Source of the DNA: Zonotrichia leucophrys gambelii
Lineage: Eukaryota > Chordata > Aves > Passeriformes > Passerellidae
Direction of reading: 5' to 3'
NCBI RefSeq assembly: GCF_028769735.1
Contig: NC_088178.1
Coordinates: 5,336,001-5,400,000, forward strand
DNA: 64,000 nt
Of this stretch, positions 12,208 through 25,492 are shown one piece after another. Each line of letters starts with the position of its first letter. Position 1 is the stretch's first letter. The notes under the pieces were generated by a model. It was not told where the DNA came from. It was given only the letters and a program-made list of their open reading frames with translations, and did not search any database. The translations under genes were made by a program, and so were the position numbers.

Positions 12208-12338
12208 AAACCTTCTTTATCTCAGCCCAGGAGTTTTACTTTTTTTCTGATTCTTTCCCTGACCCCACTGGGGGAATGAATAAACAGATGAATGAACAGC
12301 TCTGTGGGGTTTAGCTGCCTGCAGGTTAAACCACCACA
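12208..12338 (-). mobile_element. Retroviral LTR fragment (LTR start at 12338)
   Basis: On the minus strand an LTR starts at 12338 with tgtggtggtttaacctgcag and gcagctaaaccccac. A tract follows containing ccccagtggggtcagggaaa and taaaactcctgggctgagat. These blocks are in the order I know from bird retroviral LTRs of this type. The start motif matches that of the fragment at 11352 (tgt-gtgg-tt-acctg-cagg-agctaaac). The 3' end of the LTR is not identifiable past the TCC array. Confidence 0.7.
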
Positions 12339-15300
12339 TGAAATATTGCTCCTTTTTGTAGGAGCAATGCCTTTGGCTTGTTACAATATTTAATATTTAT
12401 ATAACAAGAGTGTACAGCCCTTATTCAAAATGATCAGCAAATAAATGCAAGGAAATTTTTGAGGTTAAGTATTTGAGTTCCATTTCTGATTTAATACTTT
12501 TTCTGCTAAAAGGAACTTGAACCTCTCTGTTTTACAAAACTTTATTGTCTCTGTTTCTCTCATTGTAGTTGCAGTCTGCTTTTTTTCCCCTTCACAATCA
12601 GGATCTTCATGAAAACTATAACAAGCAAACTCTGAATCAAATTTTCTTATAGGAGAAAAAATAATAACAAAAGAATTTCTTGCCTGGATCACTGTTTAAC
12701 AGTGATAGCACTCTCCTTGATATATATGTACAATTGCATTTTCTAATGCAGGACCAGGCAAATATTGATCTCTTACCCTAAATAAAATTCAATGATATTT
12801 TCATCAAATGGAACACCTATAAACCAAGAAGCTGCATTAAATTGGTTAACCATTAACAATTCACCCTTTCCCAGCTACATTCTTTATTCCTACAGTTATT
12901 TTCTTGCAAAGGTGCACTTGACAAGGAAATGATTTTTCACTCTCTTGTTTGACATACTTATGCTGGGAAAACCTTCAAACATAGCTCAAGTCAGAAAGGC
13001 ACTGGGGAATATTCCCTGAGCAAAGCACACCTGGATAGAAAATTAATAACCTTTCTTTAGATGAATGCAGGAGAGGACAGGCATTAAATATTTTTCATAA
13101 ACAAACAAATAAATAAATAAATAAATACTATTTATTTTTCATAAATTTAATAGTAGCTACTATTGAACAGTAGAAAATACTATCTACTTTAAATAGCCAA
13201 TTTATTTATTGTTCAGCAAAGGCTGATGCCTGTAGCTCGCTGCCTTGAAAACAAAACTTCACATGCACCGGCTCAAACTGAAATTCCCTCACAACCTCAG
13301 CCTATGCTTCCAGTTGAGACAAAGTGCCAATTGACTTAAAAAGCAAATAAATAATGCTCTTACCCCTATGTTCAGTATAAGAAGGAGCAATATTTTACAA
13401 GGTCTGTTAAAGTAGCTCCTGGTTCCTGGTGCAATATTTCTGACATCTGTTATTTCAACGTGATGTTTCCATTGGCACTCTAGCCCTTCAGCCAGCCATG
13501 AAAAACTGAAAAATGACTTTGTGCAATCGAAATGACAAATACAGATCTACAGGATCAGCCTTCAGCAAGAGTCAATGATCATAAATCCCATGTTTCCATT
13601 GTTTTCTTGAAAAATTTATGATGTAGTTTGGCTTGCTTTTCAAATGAATGCTGAACACATTGTCAGCAGAAGGATTCCAGAGCTCTGTAAGCAATAACCC
13701 CTGGGATTTTTTAGATCCTGAAGATTTGTCCCAGTGAGAAGGTTTGGAGCTTTACATAAGCATGTTGGACAGCAATTTATTACTTTATTTAGGCTCTCTA
13801 TTATGTTTTTAGTGGGGTTTAGTAATTTATGATTTATTCTATACATCTAGAAATAAACATCTAGAAGAGGCTGCTGAACCAGAGTCGTGTCATTCAACCG
13901 AATGTGGAGGTTTTAAATCGCCAATATTCTATGATTTTTACACAACAAGAAGCAGAAAGGAAATAGGAATATGAAAGTAAGATAGGATTTTCCTTTGACA
14001 GGAAAAAGGGAAAAAATACACCACAAATAAAACCAGGAATACTTCTAGATTCATTTCTTGTCTCTTCCATAATCTTATTCATAATCCATGTAAACCAAAT
14101 TTTTAATTTCCTGATGGATGAAATAGAAACAATGAAATTTCCTCTGTCCCTACTGTGCAAGGAAGGAAGGATTGATTTTAGGTGTCTTCACTAACCCTCC
14201 ACTTCTCCTCCTTTGCAGTGACACAGGGAACTCCTTAATCCCATCTGCCTCCTCTAATATCACAAATGAGACAAAGGAAGCTTGGAAGAATTTGCAAGAC
14301 ACTCCATAGATTTTATTTAAGACAAAGGTGGTCATGACCTTCTCTTTTTGTGTTTTTAGATTAAAAGCAACATGACATTGAAGAGTAATTAAAAAAATTA
14401 AAGAAACACATTTAAACAAGGCATTTCATGGAGCTGTTTTCTGTGGTAGTTATTCACACAGAACCCATCATTCAGGATGGAGCTAATGACATAAAGAAAA
14501 ACATTCAGGTCCACGTTAAGAAAAGTTCAACAATCCTGACCATGACAGATGAGGACATTTTTTTAACCTTATCAGTGCCAGTCTTTTGCTGTGAAAGGTC
14601 TGTCCTGCTAAACTTGACATCTTGTATTGTCTGATGAACCATTTGCCAAATTTCTGATGATCTATTCCTTCTTACACAGCTTCTGAGATTGGAAAAGGAA
14701 TAGGAATGTTATTTCCATTTCTTAATGAGGAAATTATAACTGTAAACAAAATTGATCAGCTTAGAATAAAATTGTGGAATAAACCTCATACCTTTTTCCT
14801 AGGGGTTAGAGAAGCACTAATTCTGCTTTTCCCACCTCCTTAAATACTGGAATTTATAAAAATAGTAGACACTACAATGAGTAATGTGTACATAGAGGGT
14901 GGTTTTCTTCTACACATGGAAAACACCCAAAATAATAAGATGAAAAATGTTATAGAAATGACAACAGTATAAACCAACTTATTTCCCACTGTGAACTGGT
15001 AGGGCCCTTTAAAAACTTTTTTAAATCTTGGCAGATTCAATTCTATCCCTCTCTCAAAAGCAGTGAAAAAATACACTGCTTAAAACTTTCTGGTGATTTG
15101 TATGAGCAAGGAAAATGCAGAAATATTGTTGTTCAGAAATGTGTAGGCAGAAAAGTCATCATCCTGGTAGCTGGAGAGTTGGATTTGCTGAGGGCTCTGA
15201 AATCCTGCTAAGCTTATTTCTTCTCAAGAAAGAATATTAAAACCAAAAGAAGGATCAGTAACTGTGCTGGAGAAAATATTGGTCCTCAGCAGCAGCAGAA

Positions 15301-16996
15301 AGCCAAGAGCACACCAGTGAAGCACAGAAAGAAAATTTATAAGTAGGGAAAAAACTTACTAAGAAAGTCATACAAAAATGGAAAAGAAACTACAGTAATT
15401 ACAAAACACTTTCAACCATGCTTGCTCTGCAAATGTATTTTGTCAAGATATATCCTGGAAATGAGTTGTCTGATCAAGGTTAGAACCCCCAGATTCCTAG
15501 GAATTCTCTATTTGAAGAGGGAGGATGAAGCAGTAGGCACAGATCTCATAAAAACAGGAATTATTTTTTGAGTGACTTGGCACCACTTTTAAGCATATTA
15601 TAAATTAAATCCACTTATGTCTATATAAGTTACTTGTTTTAATGAATGTGATGTGTAATGGGGCATTTGGGTTTGGTGCAACTTGTCTTATGTTAATAAA
15701 ATGACAACATGCTTGTTTTTTATTTTAAAAGTGCCAACAAGCAACAAACAGACTAAATTTGGAAGGAATGGGTTTTCTTCTAGGGCAGCAAATACTGTGT
15801 GATGCTTGAACATGGAAATGTAAAAAAATAACACATTCAGATTATTGAAACTTTCACGCTCACACATCTCTCTGTGGCCTGTGAATTCTAAATCCAGAAT
15901 GCAATTTTTCAGCTGATTATCTCTTTAGGCACCTAAAATGAAGTTTAATCCTTTTTACTTCATTTTGCATTGCATCAGTTTCATGGGAATGAATGTGGAA
16001 GAATGAAACCTAGAAAAGGTTCTACAGGGAGTCCTTCAGAAGCTTTCCCATTATGGGACAGGATGGTTAAATACAGTTTTTCTTTTAGGTTTTATTTTTT
16101 TCATTTTCTAACATTTAATAATATGTAATAAGTATGGAATGCATTAAATTACATAGGTATATTAATTTTTTACCTGTCTATTCTTGTAGATGTAATTCAG
16201 AAATACCTTTACAAGTCCTCTTCATTTAATTCAATGTAAATTAGAAATGCAAACGATTATGCTAAGGCTTACAGTTAACATAAATATTTAATTTAACCCT
16301 AGCTGGTGCATACCACCAGATAGGATTTTACATGTCAGCTGATGTGACCTTTCATTCCCCCACTGATCTGTAAATCTAAAATAATCCATTTTCATGCCAT
16401 AAGCAGATGTTCCCTGAGTCTGTGTGTGCAGACCACTTGTCCCAGTGACCAATTAGAGGTGGGCACATTTGGGGGGCCTTCACTGCCTCATGGCAGGAGA
16501 TATGCTGATATCTTCCTGAATTAAACATGACTGAGCTGCATATCTGGGCTGGTGGGCAATAACCAGAGAACGCTGATTCTGGTGGTGTCAGTAGAACTCA
16601 CACAAGAGCTTGCAAGGTCATAGCTCTATTAAAAAAATTAAAAAGCTAACAACTAAAGCAATTGGAAAGAGGGTGATCAGAGCAGCACAGAGGAAAAGCT
16701 GCCTACATCAAATAGCGCTGGTCTTTGATATCAAACCCTCTGAACAGACTTTAATTAGGTGTTGAGATTGAAATCTGTGCCCTTTGAAGGGTTGGTGGTG
16801 ACACATCCCCAGCTGTTTGTGCAGAGCGCACATGGACACACAGGCTGGTGGCCAGAGAGGCCATGGGAATAGCTGCCAATTAAACCTTGGGTTACCAGTT
16901 CCAAGTATGGAATATGGCTGTCAGCTTTCAAAATAAATGGGACTTTATGTCCCAGTCCCACTGGTGCTTTTGAACTGGGATGATTCAAATTAAGTG
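12339..16996. other. Unique AT-rich DNA, no gene seen
   Basis: About 4.6 kb with no coding region, RNA or transposon recognised. A short AAAT tetranucleotide run lies at about 13100-13130. Open frames stay below 90 codons. Confidence 0.55.
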
Positions 16997-17338
16997 GGAC
17001 AGCCAGCAGGTGAAGGAGCAGACAGGGAAGATGGAGAGAGACTCTTTACAAGGGCCTGGAGTGACAGGACAAGGGGCATGGCTTTAAGCTGAAAGAGGGC
17101 AGGGTTAGATAGGATATTAGGAAAAAAATTCTTTCCTGTGATGTGGGCAGGCCCTGGCACAGGGTGCCCAGAGAAGCTGTGGCTGCCCCTGGATCCCTGG
17201 CAGTGTTCCACGCCAGGTTGGATGGTGCTTGAAGCACCCTGGGACAGTGGAAGGTGTCCCTGCCCATGGCAGAGGGGTGGCACTGGATGAGATTTAAGGT
17301 CCCTTCTAACCTAAAGCAGTCTGGGATTCTGTGATCTA
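16997..17338 (+). mobile_element. CR1 LINE fragment, 3' part, about 340 bp
   Basis: This is one of the better preserved CR1 tails in the window. The order of blocks is agactctttacaagggcctg, tgacaggacaaggggcatgg, ggccctggcacagggtgccc, agagaagctgtggctgcccc, then tggcactggatgagatttaa and the terminal gggattctgtgatct. The same blocks recur at 57.4 and 63.6 kb (plus strand) and at 33.2 and 51.8 kb (minus strand). No intact coding sequence remains. Frames on both strands across it are shadows. Confidence 0.93.
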
Positions 17339-17916
17339 TGTCCAGATCCCACTGGTGCTCCTGAGAGGGGCTGAGCTGAAGGCAGGCTGGGATTTTGCCT
17401 GTGGATCCAACTCTGTGATCCAGCTCAGCGCAGCTGTGGAGTCTCAGGTCCCTGAAAGTGGCCTTTGGCTACTGCAGCCTTTTTCTTCCAGGAATCTGGG
17501 GGAAAATAAAAATCCCTGTGAGCAGGGCAGGTTTCACAAGAAAACTTCCTACCCTGACAGGGGCAGCCCTTTGTTCTCGGCCTCCGGGCCTGTTTGGTCA
17601 GCAGGGCTCTGTCATTCTCAAGGCCTTTCAAGTGAAATTGAACTTTCCCTTAATTTCTGATAATTTTACTACATCTGAGTAGAGTAGCTCATGAAATTAA
17701 CTTTCTCTTTTCCCTGATGATGTAAACCAGAAGACTATTCTCTTGTTGGATGGGTTCTATCAGATGTAGCAATATATTGCCTACAACAATTGCTGCAAGA
17801 GTTATTGTCAGTAAATATTTCAACCCTGGTAAGATCCAAAGGCCTTTGGATGATTCCCACCATTCCTAACATGGGAATCATTTGTAGTGGATGCTGTGAA
17901 AATATAAAATAGGATT
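17339..17916. other. Unique DNA, slightly GC-richer at its start
   Basis: The part at 17339-17640 is more GC-rich than its surroundings and has overlapping open frames on both strands (about 70-110 codons). None has a recognisable family. It may be further degraded repeat. I do not call a gene. Confidence 0.45.
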
Positions 17917-18082
17917 TCACAGAGTCACAGAATCATTAAAGCTGGCAAAGCCTTCCCAGACTATCAAGTCCAAGTTGTGACCAATTCCAAGTTGTGACCA
18001 ATTCCACCTTGTCACCCAGCCCAGAGCACTGAGTGCCACGTCCAGGTCTTCCTTGGACATCTTCAGGAGTGGGGATGTCACC
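17917..18082 (-). mobile_element. CR1 LINE fragment, 3' end, with 17-bp internal duplication
   Basis: Minus-strand CR1 tail. The plus strand reads ttcacagagtcacagaatca, then ttaaagctggcaaagccttc and later gtgccacgtccaggtcttcc. The 17-base unit tccaagttgtgaccaat occurs twice head to tail (17969-17985 and 17986-18002), a local slippage duplication within the element. Confidence 0.88.
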
Positions 18083-20127
18083 AGATATACTGACTTTAAG
18101 GATTTCCCTTTAAATTTTCCTCTGTGCTGCATTTCTAGACTATTTATCCAGTCAAAAATAATATTTCTATTTGAAAATGAAAGCAATTTGATTACTTATA
18201 TCCTATCTAATATTCTACCTGATAAACCTCTGACAGTGGATGTGCTTCCTCGTAACTGATTCCAGGCTCAATTTTCAAATTCTCTTCTCTAACAAACACA
18301 ACTCTTAGGAGCACTTGAACACCATGTCATCTTCCTTAAGATGACAATAATAGCTAAAGAAAATGTGTACTGCAGACTGCAGCCTACATGATTTCTATGG
18401 AAGATATTTGATTTTTATTTTCTTCTGGATGGCATTATACCCAAATCAGGTATATATGATTATTATTATTTTTAATTACACTGAGAATAAAGATTAAGTT
18501 AAATTTGCAGATGATTTCTGCAGTCTGACAAAGGGATTGCCAGTACTCTGTGCAGCAGAGAGCTGTCTGATCTGACAGATTAGATTTAACATGGCAGATT
18601 TATTTGTCAGGAGAAGGCTCCATGCTTAGCACATTTAGAATCTCACCTCTGCCACAGCCCCCAAAAGCACTTCACAATTACTCTGGGTTAAAATAATCAG
18701 TTTTCTGTTCCCTGTGCTGTAAAATGGGCCAGTTCTTGAACAAATGCTGTGCTGGAATTAACTTATAAGAACCTTTGTAGTCCTGCCCTCATGGCAAACA
18801 GAAGCTACCACTTCACACAAAAGGCAAAGTCTTAGGTTCCAAAGATTTAAAACCATTAATGGGAGAAACAGAAAATTATTCCCAATTTTAAATATCCAGG
18901 AACTGCATTCTTGTTGTAGGAACAGGAGAAAGACAGGTTTCCCCACAGAGTAAACCAGAGCAAGTTTAACTTGTGTATTTTAACATGTTGGCTTTCCTAA
19001 CTGAGCTTTCTAAAGCAGCCTAAAAATTGGCAACATGAAATTCTACTCCAAACCATCCTGGTATAGAGCACTAGACAAATGGTGTAAAGAGCACGCAAAA
19101 AAATCTTCTCCCTGAGGTTGAGGATGTACATCAGTAACTCTCAGCTTTAGCCTCCTATTCTCAAGCCAAGGCTGGTGCTGGAGAATTAAAATACTGCAGT
19201 ATTGCAAATAACACTCCCAGGACTATGTATCATTTTTATTTGCATTTCTTGCAGCCTTCTGGCATCTTATTATCTCCCTGGACACAAGGCCAGTAACCTT
19301 AATGAAATACCAGGAGATATACACGATTCTAGAACTCCTAGTTTAATAAAAAAATGCTTTAAACATCTTAGTACAGAACATATTATTGGCTGTTTGTAAC
19401 AAATTCCACTTGGGAGAGCAGCTGGTGCATCAGTGAACCCAGTGCCCTTGACTTTATGTGCTGCCTATTATTTTGGGAAGCAAATCTGAGATACAAATAA
19501 ATAGCAGACACTTTTTTGGAAACACTACCAGGATGAATAATCATTTACTGAGTCTCAACAGTTATACAAACATCTCACATGTATTGCTCAAGGTATTCCC
19601 CCCACCTTCTGTAAACAGAGACGTGAAGTCACAAATCATATTTGCTGGGTCACAACAACTTTGGTGTGTGCAGCTTGCTTGGGGGAGCAGAGACTGTTCC
19701 AGATACTCTGCCTGGGATTCTGAGATGCCAAAAGGAGTGGGATGGGCGTGGAGTGAAGGGAGATACTGCAGGGAGAAGATGGGGAGAGCAATCTCAGATG
19801 TAGGAATGCTGATTCTCTCAGTCTCTCAGCATGTCTTCAATCCTGCTCTAGGCTCTTCCTCACACCCTCAAAGTGCTCAGAATGGTTAGAATTCATTCCA
19901 GCAGCGACCACAAACTCACCAGCATCAGTGTGGGAAGAGTGAGAGGCTCAGACCCTAAATGAATTGGAAGGTAACAGACAGAGGAATGACAAGGGAAAAA
20001 TATGAGACCATGGAAATATTTCCCTGTTAATTATGACCCAGTCCATTGGAGCTGCTGAGCATGTTGCACAGAGAGGTGTCATTGATGCTGCTCTTCATTT
20101 CTTTGTTTAGCAGTTTGTCTTGGAAGC
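18083..20127. other. Unique AT-rich DNA, no gene seen
   Basis: No gene or transposon recognised. The 143-codon plus-strand frame at 19458-19889 has no family resemblance and no supporting signals such as plausible splice sites. Confidence 0.5.
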
Positions 20128-20730
20128 TGTCAGAACCCAGGAAATTCTTCTGGCTGCCCTGGAGGACTCAAGACCCTGCCTGGGGGGGCTCAGAGACCTT
20201 GGCACAGAGCCCAAGACCCCGGTGCCTTTGATCTTGACCCATGGAAAAACAATTACCAACTTTGTATTAAGAATTACAAGTCAAGAGAGTTTAAGTAGAA
20301 TGATAGTTAGTTTGTCATGGGGTGAAAAGTAGAATTTTTGGGTTTTAGAATGGGGGCTCGGGGTCCCAAGATGGAAGAATTTGGGTGTGCCCTGTCTTTC
20401 CTCTTTCTTCTTCCTATCCTCCATCTTCTGGGTGATGGTGGCGCTTTTGAATTGGTTTAGAGTAGAAACTCACTGTCTAACATAGGTGATGGGTATTAGG
20501 AAGTCATTGTAAATAGTGTACACGTAGTTTTTTAGTATAAAAGATAACACTTTTTATCTTTATCAAGGATGGGCAGTGTGCCTCAACCCGACTTGCCAGA
20601 CAGACCTCAGTGGGTCAGAGAAAGAATTTTATAGATAAGAAAAAATAAACAACCTTGAGAAAAAGAACAGAAGAGTTCTGACTCCTTCTCTGGCTGCCAG
20701 GCTGGGAAAAGAGGTTTGTACATATCTCAG
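20128..20730 (+). mobile_element. Retroviral LTR, probably a solo LTR
   Basis: A plus-strand LTR starts at about 20128 (tgtcagaacccaggaaattc). It contains a GC-rich U3-like part with aagaccctgcctggggggct and ccttggcacagagcccaaga, a TATA-like box (tataaaa, 20536-20542), and a polyadenylation signal (aataaa, 20644-20649). The U5-like part continues with gagttctgactccttctctg and ggctgccaggctgggaaaag. The order U3, TATA, R with aataaa, U5 and the length of about 600 bp fit an avian endogenous retroviral LTR. No gag, pol or env remnant lies next to it, so it is most likely a solo LTR. The 3' boundary is approximate and no target-site duplication was found. Confidence 0.78.
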
Positions 20731-23700
20731 AGTCACTGTGACCAGCAGAGATTCTGAGAGGAGGCTGTGAGCAGCTGCAGCAGCCCCATGGCCTGAGCAA
20801 ACACATCACAAACCCTCTGCCTTGCACACCACAAACCTTTAGTGGCTGATGGAGCAGATGAAGTTCCCTTGAGCTGCTTGTGAGTTATTACAATTTTGTA
20901 GCTGAACGTTTCCAATAAGTGATTCTCTAACTTCATGGAAAAAAGATCTCATCTTTCTTAAATGAGCTCTTCCTTCATCATGAGCCATTTCCCAAGCTCT
21001 GTTCCTGATGCCCTGCAAGTCACAGCCAGCATGCCAGTGACACAGCCTCATTCTTTTGATGAAATCTTTCAATAATCACCTTTGCCAGTAGGCACTTTTT
21101 TTCCCCCCAACAGATACTCCATTCTTTCATTATTTTCTGGATTAGGACCAGATTCTTTGTCAGCCAGGGTTTTCCAGGATCTCATCAATAAAACTCTGAA
21201 TTAGCAGACATGATTCCAAAGGAGGTGTTTGATATTATCATTCTTCCAAGAGCCTTCCCATATCCTTCCCTAACATATTTCAAGAGTTATTTAATGATAC
21301 ACAATGCTTTGTTAGCACAACAAAGTGAAACGCTACAGATTTTAACCCACACAGAAAAATTTAAATTCTGTTTTTCATTTTATAGCCTTTTGCATGGAAA
21401 TTATTTTCTTTTACAAGGGTAATGCACATTTGAAGCACTTGGCACTGAATTTAGCAAGGCCTTGGAAAAAAAAAAGCATGCTTTTATAAAACTTACAACA
21501 ACCTTTAGAAAAAAAATGAAAATAAAAATGGATTTTTTGAATAATGAATTATTTCTAGGGAAGGCTAAGAAGCTGATTTGTTATTCAGAATGAGTGACCT
21601 ACTGCACTTCTTCCCAGTGAGCACGGAAAAAAATATAATTGGGCCTCCTAACAATGGCATTTAGCATCAATATACAGTTAGAGGCTTCATTACTGAAACT
21701 CTGCATAGAAGTGACTTGGTAGCAGTCTATCAGCATAGTCCCCTTCTGCACAGCATTTTGAAGTTAACTGCTAAAGAACAGAACAATTCAGTGCATAAAA
21801 AAACCCTATTAAGGCTGTACAATACTTGAATGAAGATGTGTTTACAGACACACTTCTCAGAACAAGGAATATTTCCCTTTGTTCACAGTTCAGAACACAG
21901 AGTGGGTGCATTCCTGCCCCATCTCCCAGCCCTTAACTTTACAGCAGTCAAATGAGATTTTCCTCTCATATCCTTGACTCTGCAGTCTGCTTAGAACTCA
22001 GCCTTCAAAGTGCACCTGTGAATCTCAGTGTTTAGAGGAATATGTAACTGCTGGCTTTAGCACTTAGCCTGCTTCATAAAATACACAGTCTATAACCTAT
22101 CCTGCAATTTAAATGCAAATAATATTTAAACAAGGCTAATCTGGTGAGCTTTTGTGTGTAGAGTGATATACGGGAAGGAGATGTTTGAGGTGCAATAGTT
22201 TACTGCTCTGAATTCCTTTTCACATCAATCATCTCTCCACATGCATCAACAATTAAAATGGTTCATGGCTGCAGGGACTATGACAAACTAACATCATCAT
22301 TTAAATGTCCATGATAGCACCTTTGAGCATAAGAAGTTGATAGGAAATGATAAAATGTTAATTATAAGTTGTAAGCAAAACCAAGTACCTCTATTCATCA
22401 GTGACCTGCTGATTATATATAGGGCTTGTTTGCACAGCCAACAAACATACAGAGAAATGTGCTGGGGTGGGGGCTGCTCTCATTTAATCTTTTCTGTATA
22501 AATCAGCCCTGGCCAGCTCTGCCTGTTGCCAGGGGAAACACATTTTTACTTCACTTTCCCATTTTATCACAAGGATGTAATGGAGTAACTGTCCCTCTAA
22601 CCAGAGAAGATGTCAAGAATTTAATCACCAAAGCTGGATTTTTCATCCTTCCCTAAAAGGGGCTTGCAATGGGTGTGTCATGATCAGCCATTCCTCTCCA
22701 GGCACTTCCTGCTCCTGTCCAGGCAAAAGGGACTGCTGACACTCATTTTTCCATCTTCCAGATGGCTCCTCAGCTTTGCAGTGTCAATTTAAATTGATGC
22801 TGACACAACCCAAAGAGGGTAATTTTTTTTTCCCTGTCCTGCAATCAGGGTAGTGATTCTGAATTGTGTTTAAAATGATTCTCCACTTTCCTCTTCCTTG
22901 GCTGTAAACCAGTTCTCACTGAAACCATGCTCTAAAAAATATCATGAGTCACTTAGATGGTCTGTTTTATTTGAGCTGTAGAAATGAGCTGCAAAACTGT
23001 AGGAAGAATTAGAGAGCTAGAAACATATTTTTCTTATAATGTAGGCCTAGAATGGATTTTTTTTAAAAGTTAAAAAGTAGACTTGACTGTAAACATGTTT
23101 ATACCTTTTTTTCTATAAATATAAACTCATTTGCCACAGGACTGTTTTTCTAGTGCATAATTCCCTGTGCATTTATATGAACTGATACTAAATCTATATT
23201 ACAAGGTGACCTTTTTTTTTTAATCCCAAGAAACACCTGAATATAGTAATATTCTATAACTTTGCATTATTAATTCCTATTTTTAAACATTTCTATCTAC
23301 CATTTTTAAAAAAAATAAACTGGCCCTTGCCTCACCACAGTTCCTTGTTAAAAAAGGCACATTTCTGCCTATAATCACTTCCATTTTCCTTTTTTCTGCC
23401 TTTATTTTTTTTTGTTCTACAACCACTTTCTGAAAAGCTAATCAATACCTGGAATATTTGCACTTCCAGGCTGCCAAATCCAAAAACTGTGAAACTTGGA
23501 GCAAAACCATGACCCAATACAGAGCAGCAGGAGTTTTCAGGCTTACATCCTTATGTTTGTAACCAAGACAAAGGCAGTGGGAGTTTGGAGAAGAGCAGTG
23601 AATAAGCAAGAAAAGTCACTCTACAACAAAGAACTGTGTCAGGCCAATATGAAAAGGGAGCTCAAAATGAAACGGAGACAAAACATTCCTTTGCTTCAGT

Positions 23701-24655
23701 CTAAATATGTTTTTAAAAAAAGGCAAAAACATAGCAAGTTTGGAAATGAAATATATCTGATGATTATAGAGATTTTTTAAAAAATAATCTCTCCAATGTT
23801 TAGTACTTTTATTAAGGAATATATTAAAAATAAATGTGTATTTTCACTCTGACAAGATTTTCAGCTGAAGTGTTTTGAGGTCACTGTTTCAAGGCCTCTG
23901 AGTTGTTCGGCTATTGAATTCTTTAGAGAAGAAAGCCAAATTGAGATGGTGGACTCTTGTTCCTTCATTGCTGCTTCTTCCTTGTTAGCCTGACTTACAA
24001 ACCTGATAACAGCAACTTGTTCAAAATATCTGCATAATCTATCAACATCTCAGCTATTCACAGACCTGTTATAAAATATAAAAGGAAATAAAATAAAATA
24101 TAAAGGGAAAAGTAACTTCCACAAGTCCTAACTCCTAATTTTTGTAGCGACTGAGAGAACTTGAGTTTCCTGATGTGGACTAAAATGCAGGAAGGTTGTA
24201 TAAAAATATAAAAGCTTTGCAAACAGAATAAATCTGATCACAGAAAGATGTTGGGATACATCCAGTGCCATGGAATTGTTCAGTGTCCAGCCAATGCTGT
24301 TGGATAACAATGCACTGGGCTTGGACATGGGATTTGTTATTGTTTAGGCTGGTGAGACAAATCAGCCATTAAATGAAAAATGCTCAGAGTAAATCCAAAA
24401 CAAGAACTCACTGGTCCTCTTGGAGTAGAAGGAAAAGCAGAAAAGGTGAGAGAACCTGGATCTCTTTGGAATCATAAATTTGATCCTGTGTCATTGGCCA
24501 TTTTCCTGGAACATTCAGTTTGGAGAATATTTCTGAGCACATTACATGAACCACTCTCTCTTTTGTTAATACAAAATTAGATTTGTAGCTGTTACAGGTG
24601 AGCTGAAAATGTAGAAATGGATAGCTTAAAATGCAATTAAAGCACAGCAGGTGTT
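20731..24655. other. Unique AT-rich DNA, no gene seen
   Basis: Nearly 4 kb without a recognisable gene or transposon. A/T homopolymer runs are scattered and an ataaaa-rich patch lies at about 24065-24110. Open frames are 60-104 codons and not protein-like. Confidence 0.55.
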
Positions 24656-24910
24656 TGGCTTCTTTGTTTGTTTGTTTGTTTGTTGAGATGTTTTTAAGCA
24701 TTCTGAAGTCAAAGAGGATCATGTGGATTCTGTTTGGATAAGATTACCATGCAGAGCAGCAGCTTTTTCTTTCTTTGTTTTGTGTTTTTTATTTTTGTTT
24801 GTTTGTTTGTATTTTGTATTTGTGTGCATGGTGTTTTTGTTTGTTTTGTTTTGTTGTTGATGGTTGGGGTTTTTGTTTGTTTTTTGTTGTTTGTATTTTC
24901 ATTTGTTTTG
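24656..24910. repeat. T/TTTG-rich low-complexity tract
   Basis: A short TTTG array (about 24662-24684) is followed by a longer T-rich segment from about 24757 built of tttg, ttttg and ttgttt units. It is the complement type of the CAAAA tracts at 4815 and 63325. The Phe/Val/Cys-rich 62-codon frame at 24734-24922 is an artefact. Confidence 0.8.
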
Positions 24911-25389
24911 CCTTTATTTTAACACTTAAAGAATAAAAGATGTGCTTATGTTCCCAAACAACTTCTGCAACAGAATGTAATGAGACTTCTGAAAAGACTT
25001 GGAAGAATTGTATTTTCCCCTGAGTAACCTTTCATGACAGTCACAATATGTTGTTCCCACTGTTACATTAAGTTAATGATAAAGAAAACAAATTCAGAAA
25101 AAAAACATTAAACAAAATCAATAGACATATCAATTATTTACATTCTAATGGGGGAAAATTCTCTTTGAACTGAGCAGGATCTATGGCATAAATATAAAAA
25201 TCAATAGGCTGAAGTCATAAGGGAGAGTTGCTATTTGCAGCCTGCTGAATACTTAGAAGCTCTCCAGAAAATGAATGAATTCTACAAACTGAAATCCAGA
25301 GGGGGTGGCTGTGATCCATGAGCAATCCTGGGATTTGTTCTTGTGATCACAAGGTTTGAACATGAAAGGATGTGTCTGTTGTAACTCAA
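24911..25389. other. Unique AT-rich DNA
   Basis: Nothing recognisable in this interval. Confidence 0.5.
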
Positions 25390-25492
25390 TACCTCCTGCT
25401 CTGGTGGAAGGTGTCCCTGCTCATGGCAGGAGATTGGAGCTGGGTGATCTTTAGGATACCTTCCAACCCATTCAATGATTCTATGAATTCTG
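25390..25492 (+). mobile_element. CR1 LINE fragment, 3' end
   Basis: A short plus-strand CR1 tail: tggtggaaggtgtccctgct, catggcaggagattggagct, ataccttccaacccattcaa and the terminal octamer-type tgattctatgaattct. It is 5'-truncated to about 100 bp. Confidence 0.88.

Noticed and set aside
12052..12279. Poly-Ser frame
   Set aside because: Produced by the TCC array within the LTR region.
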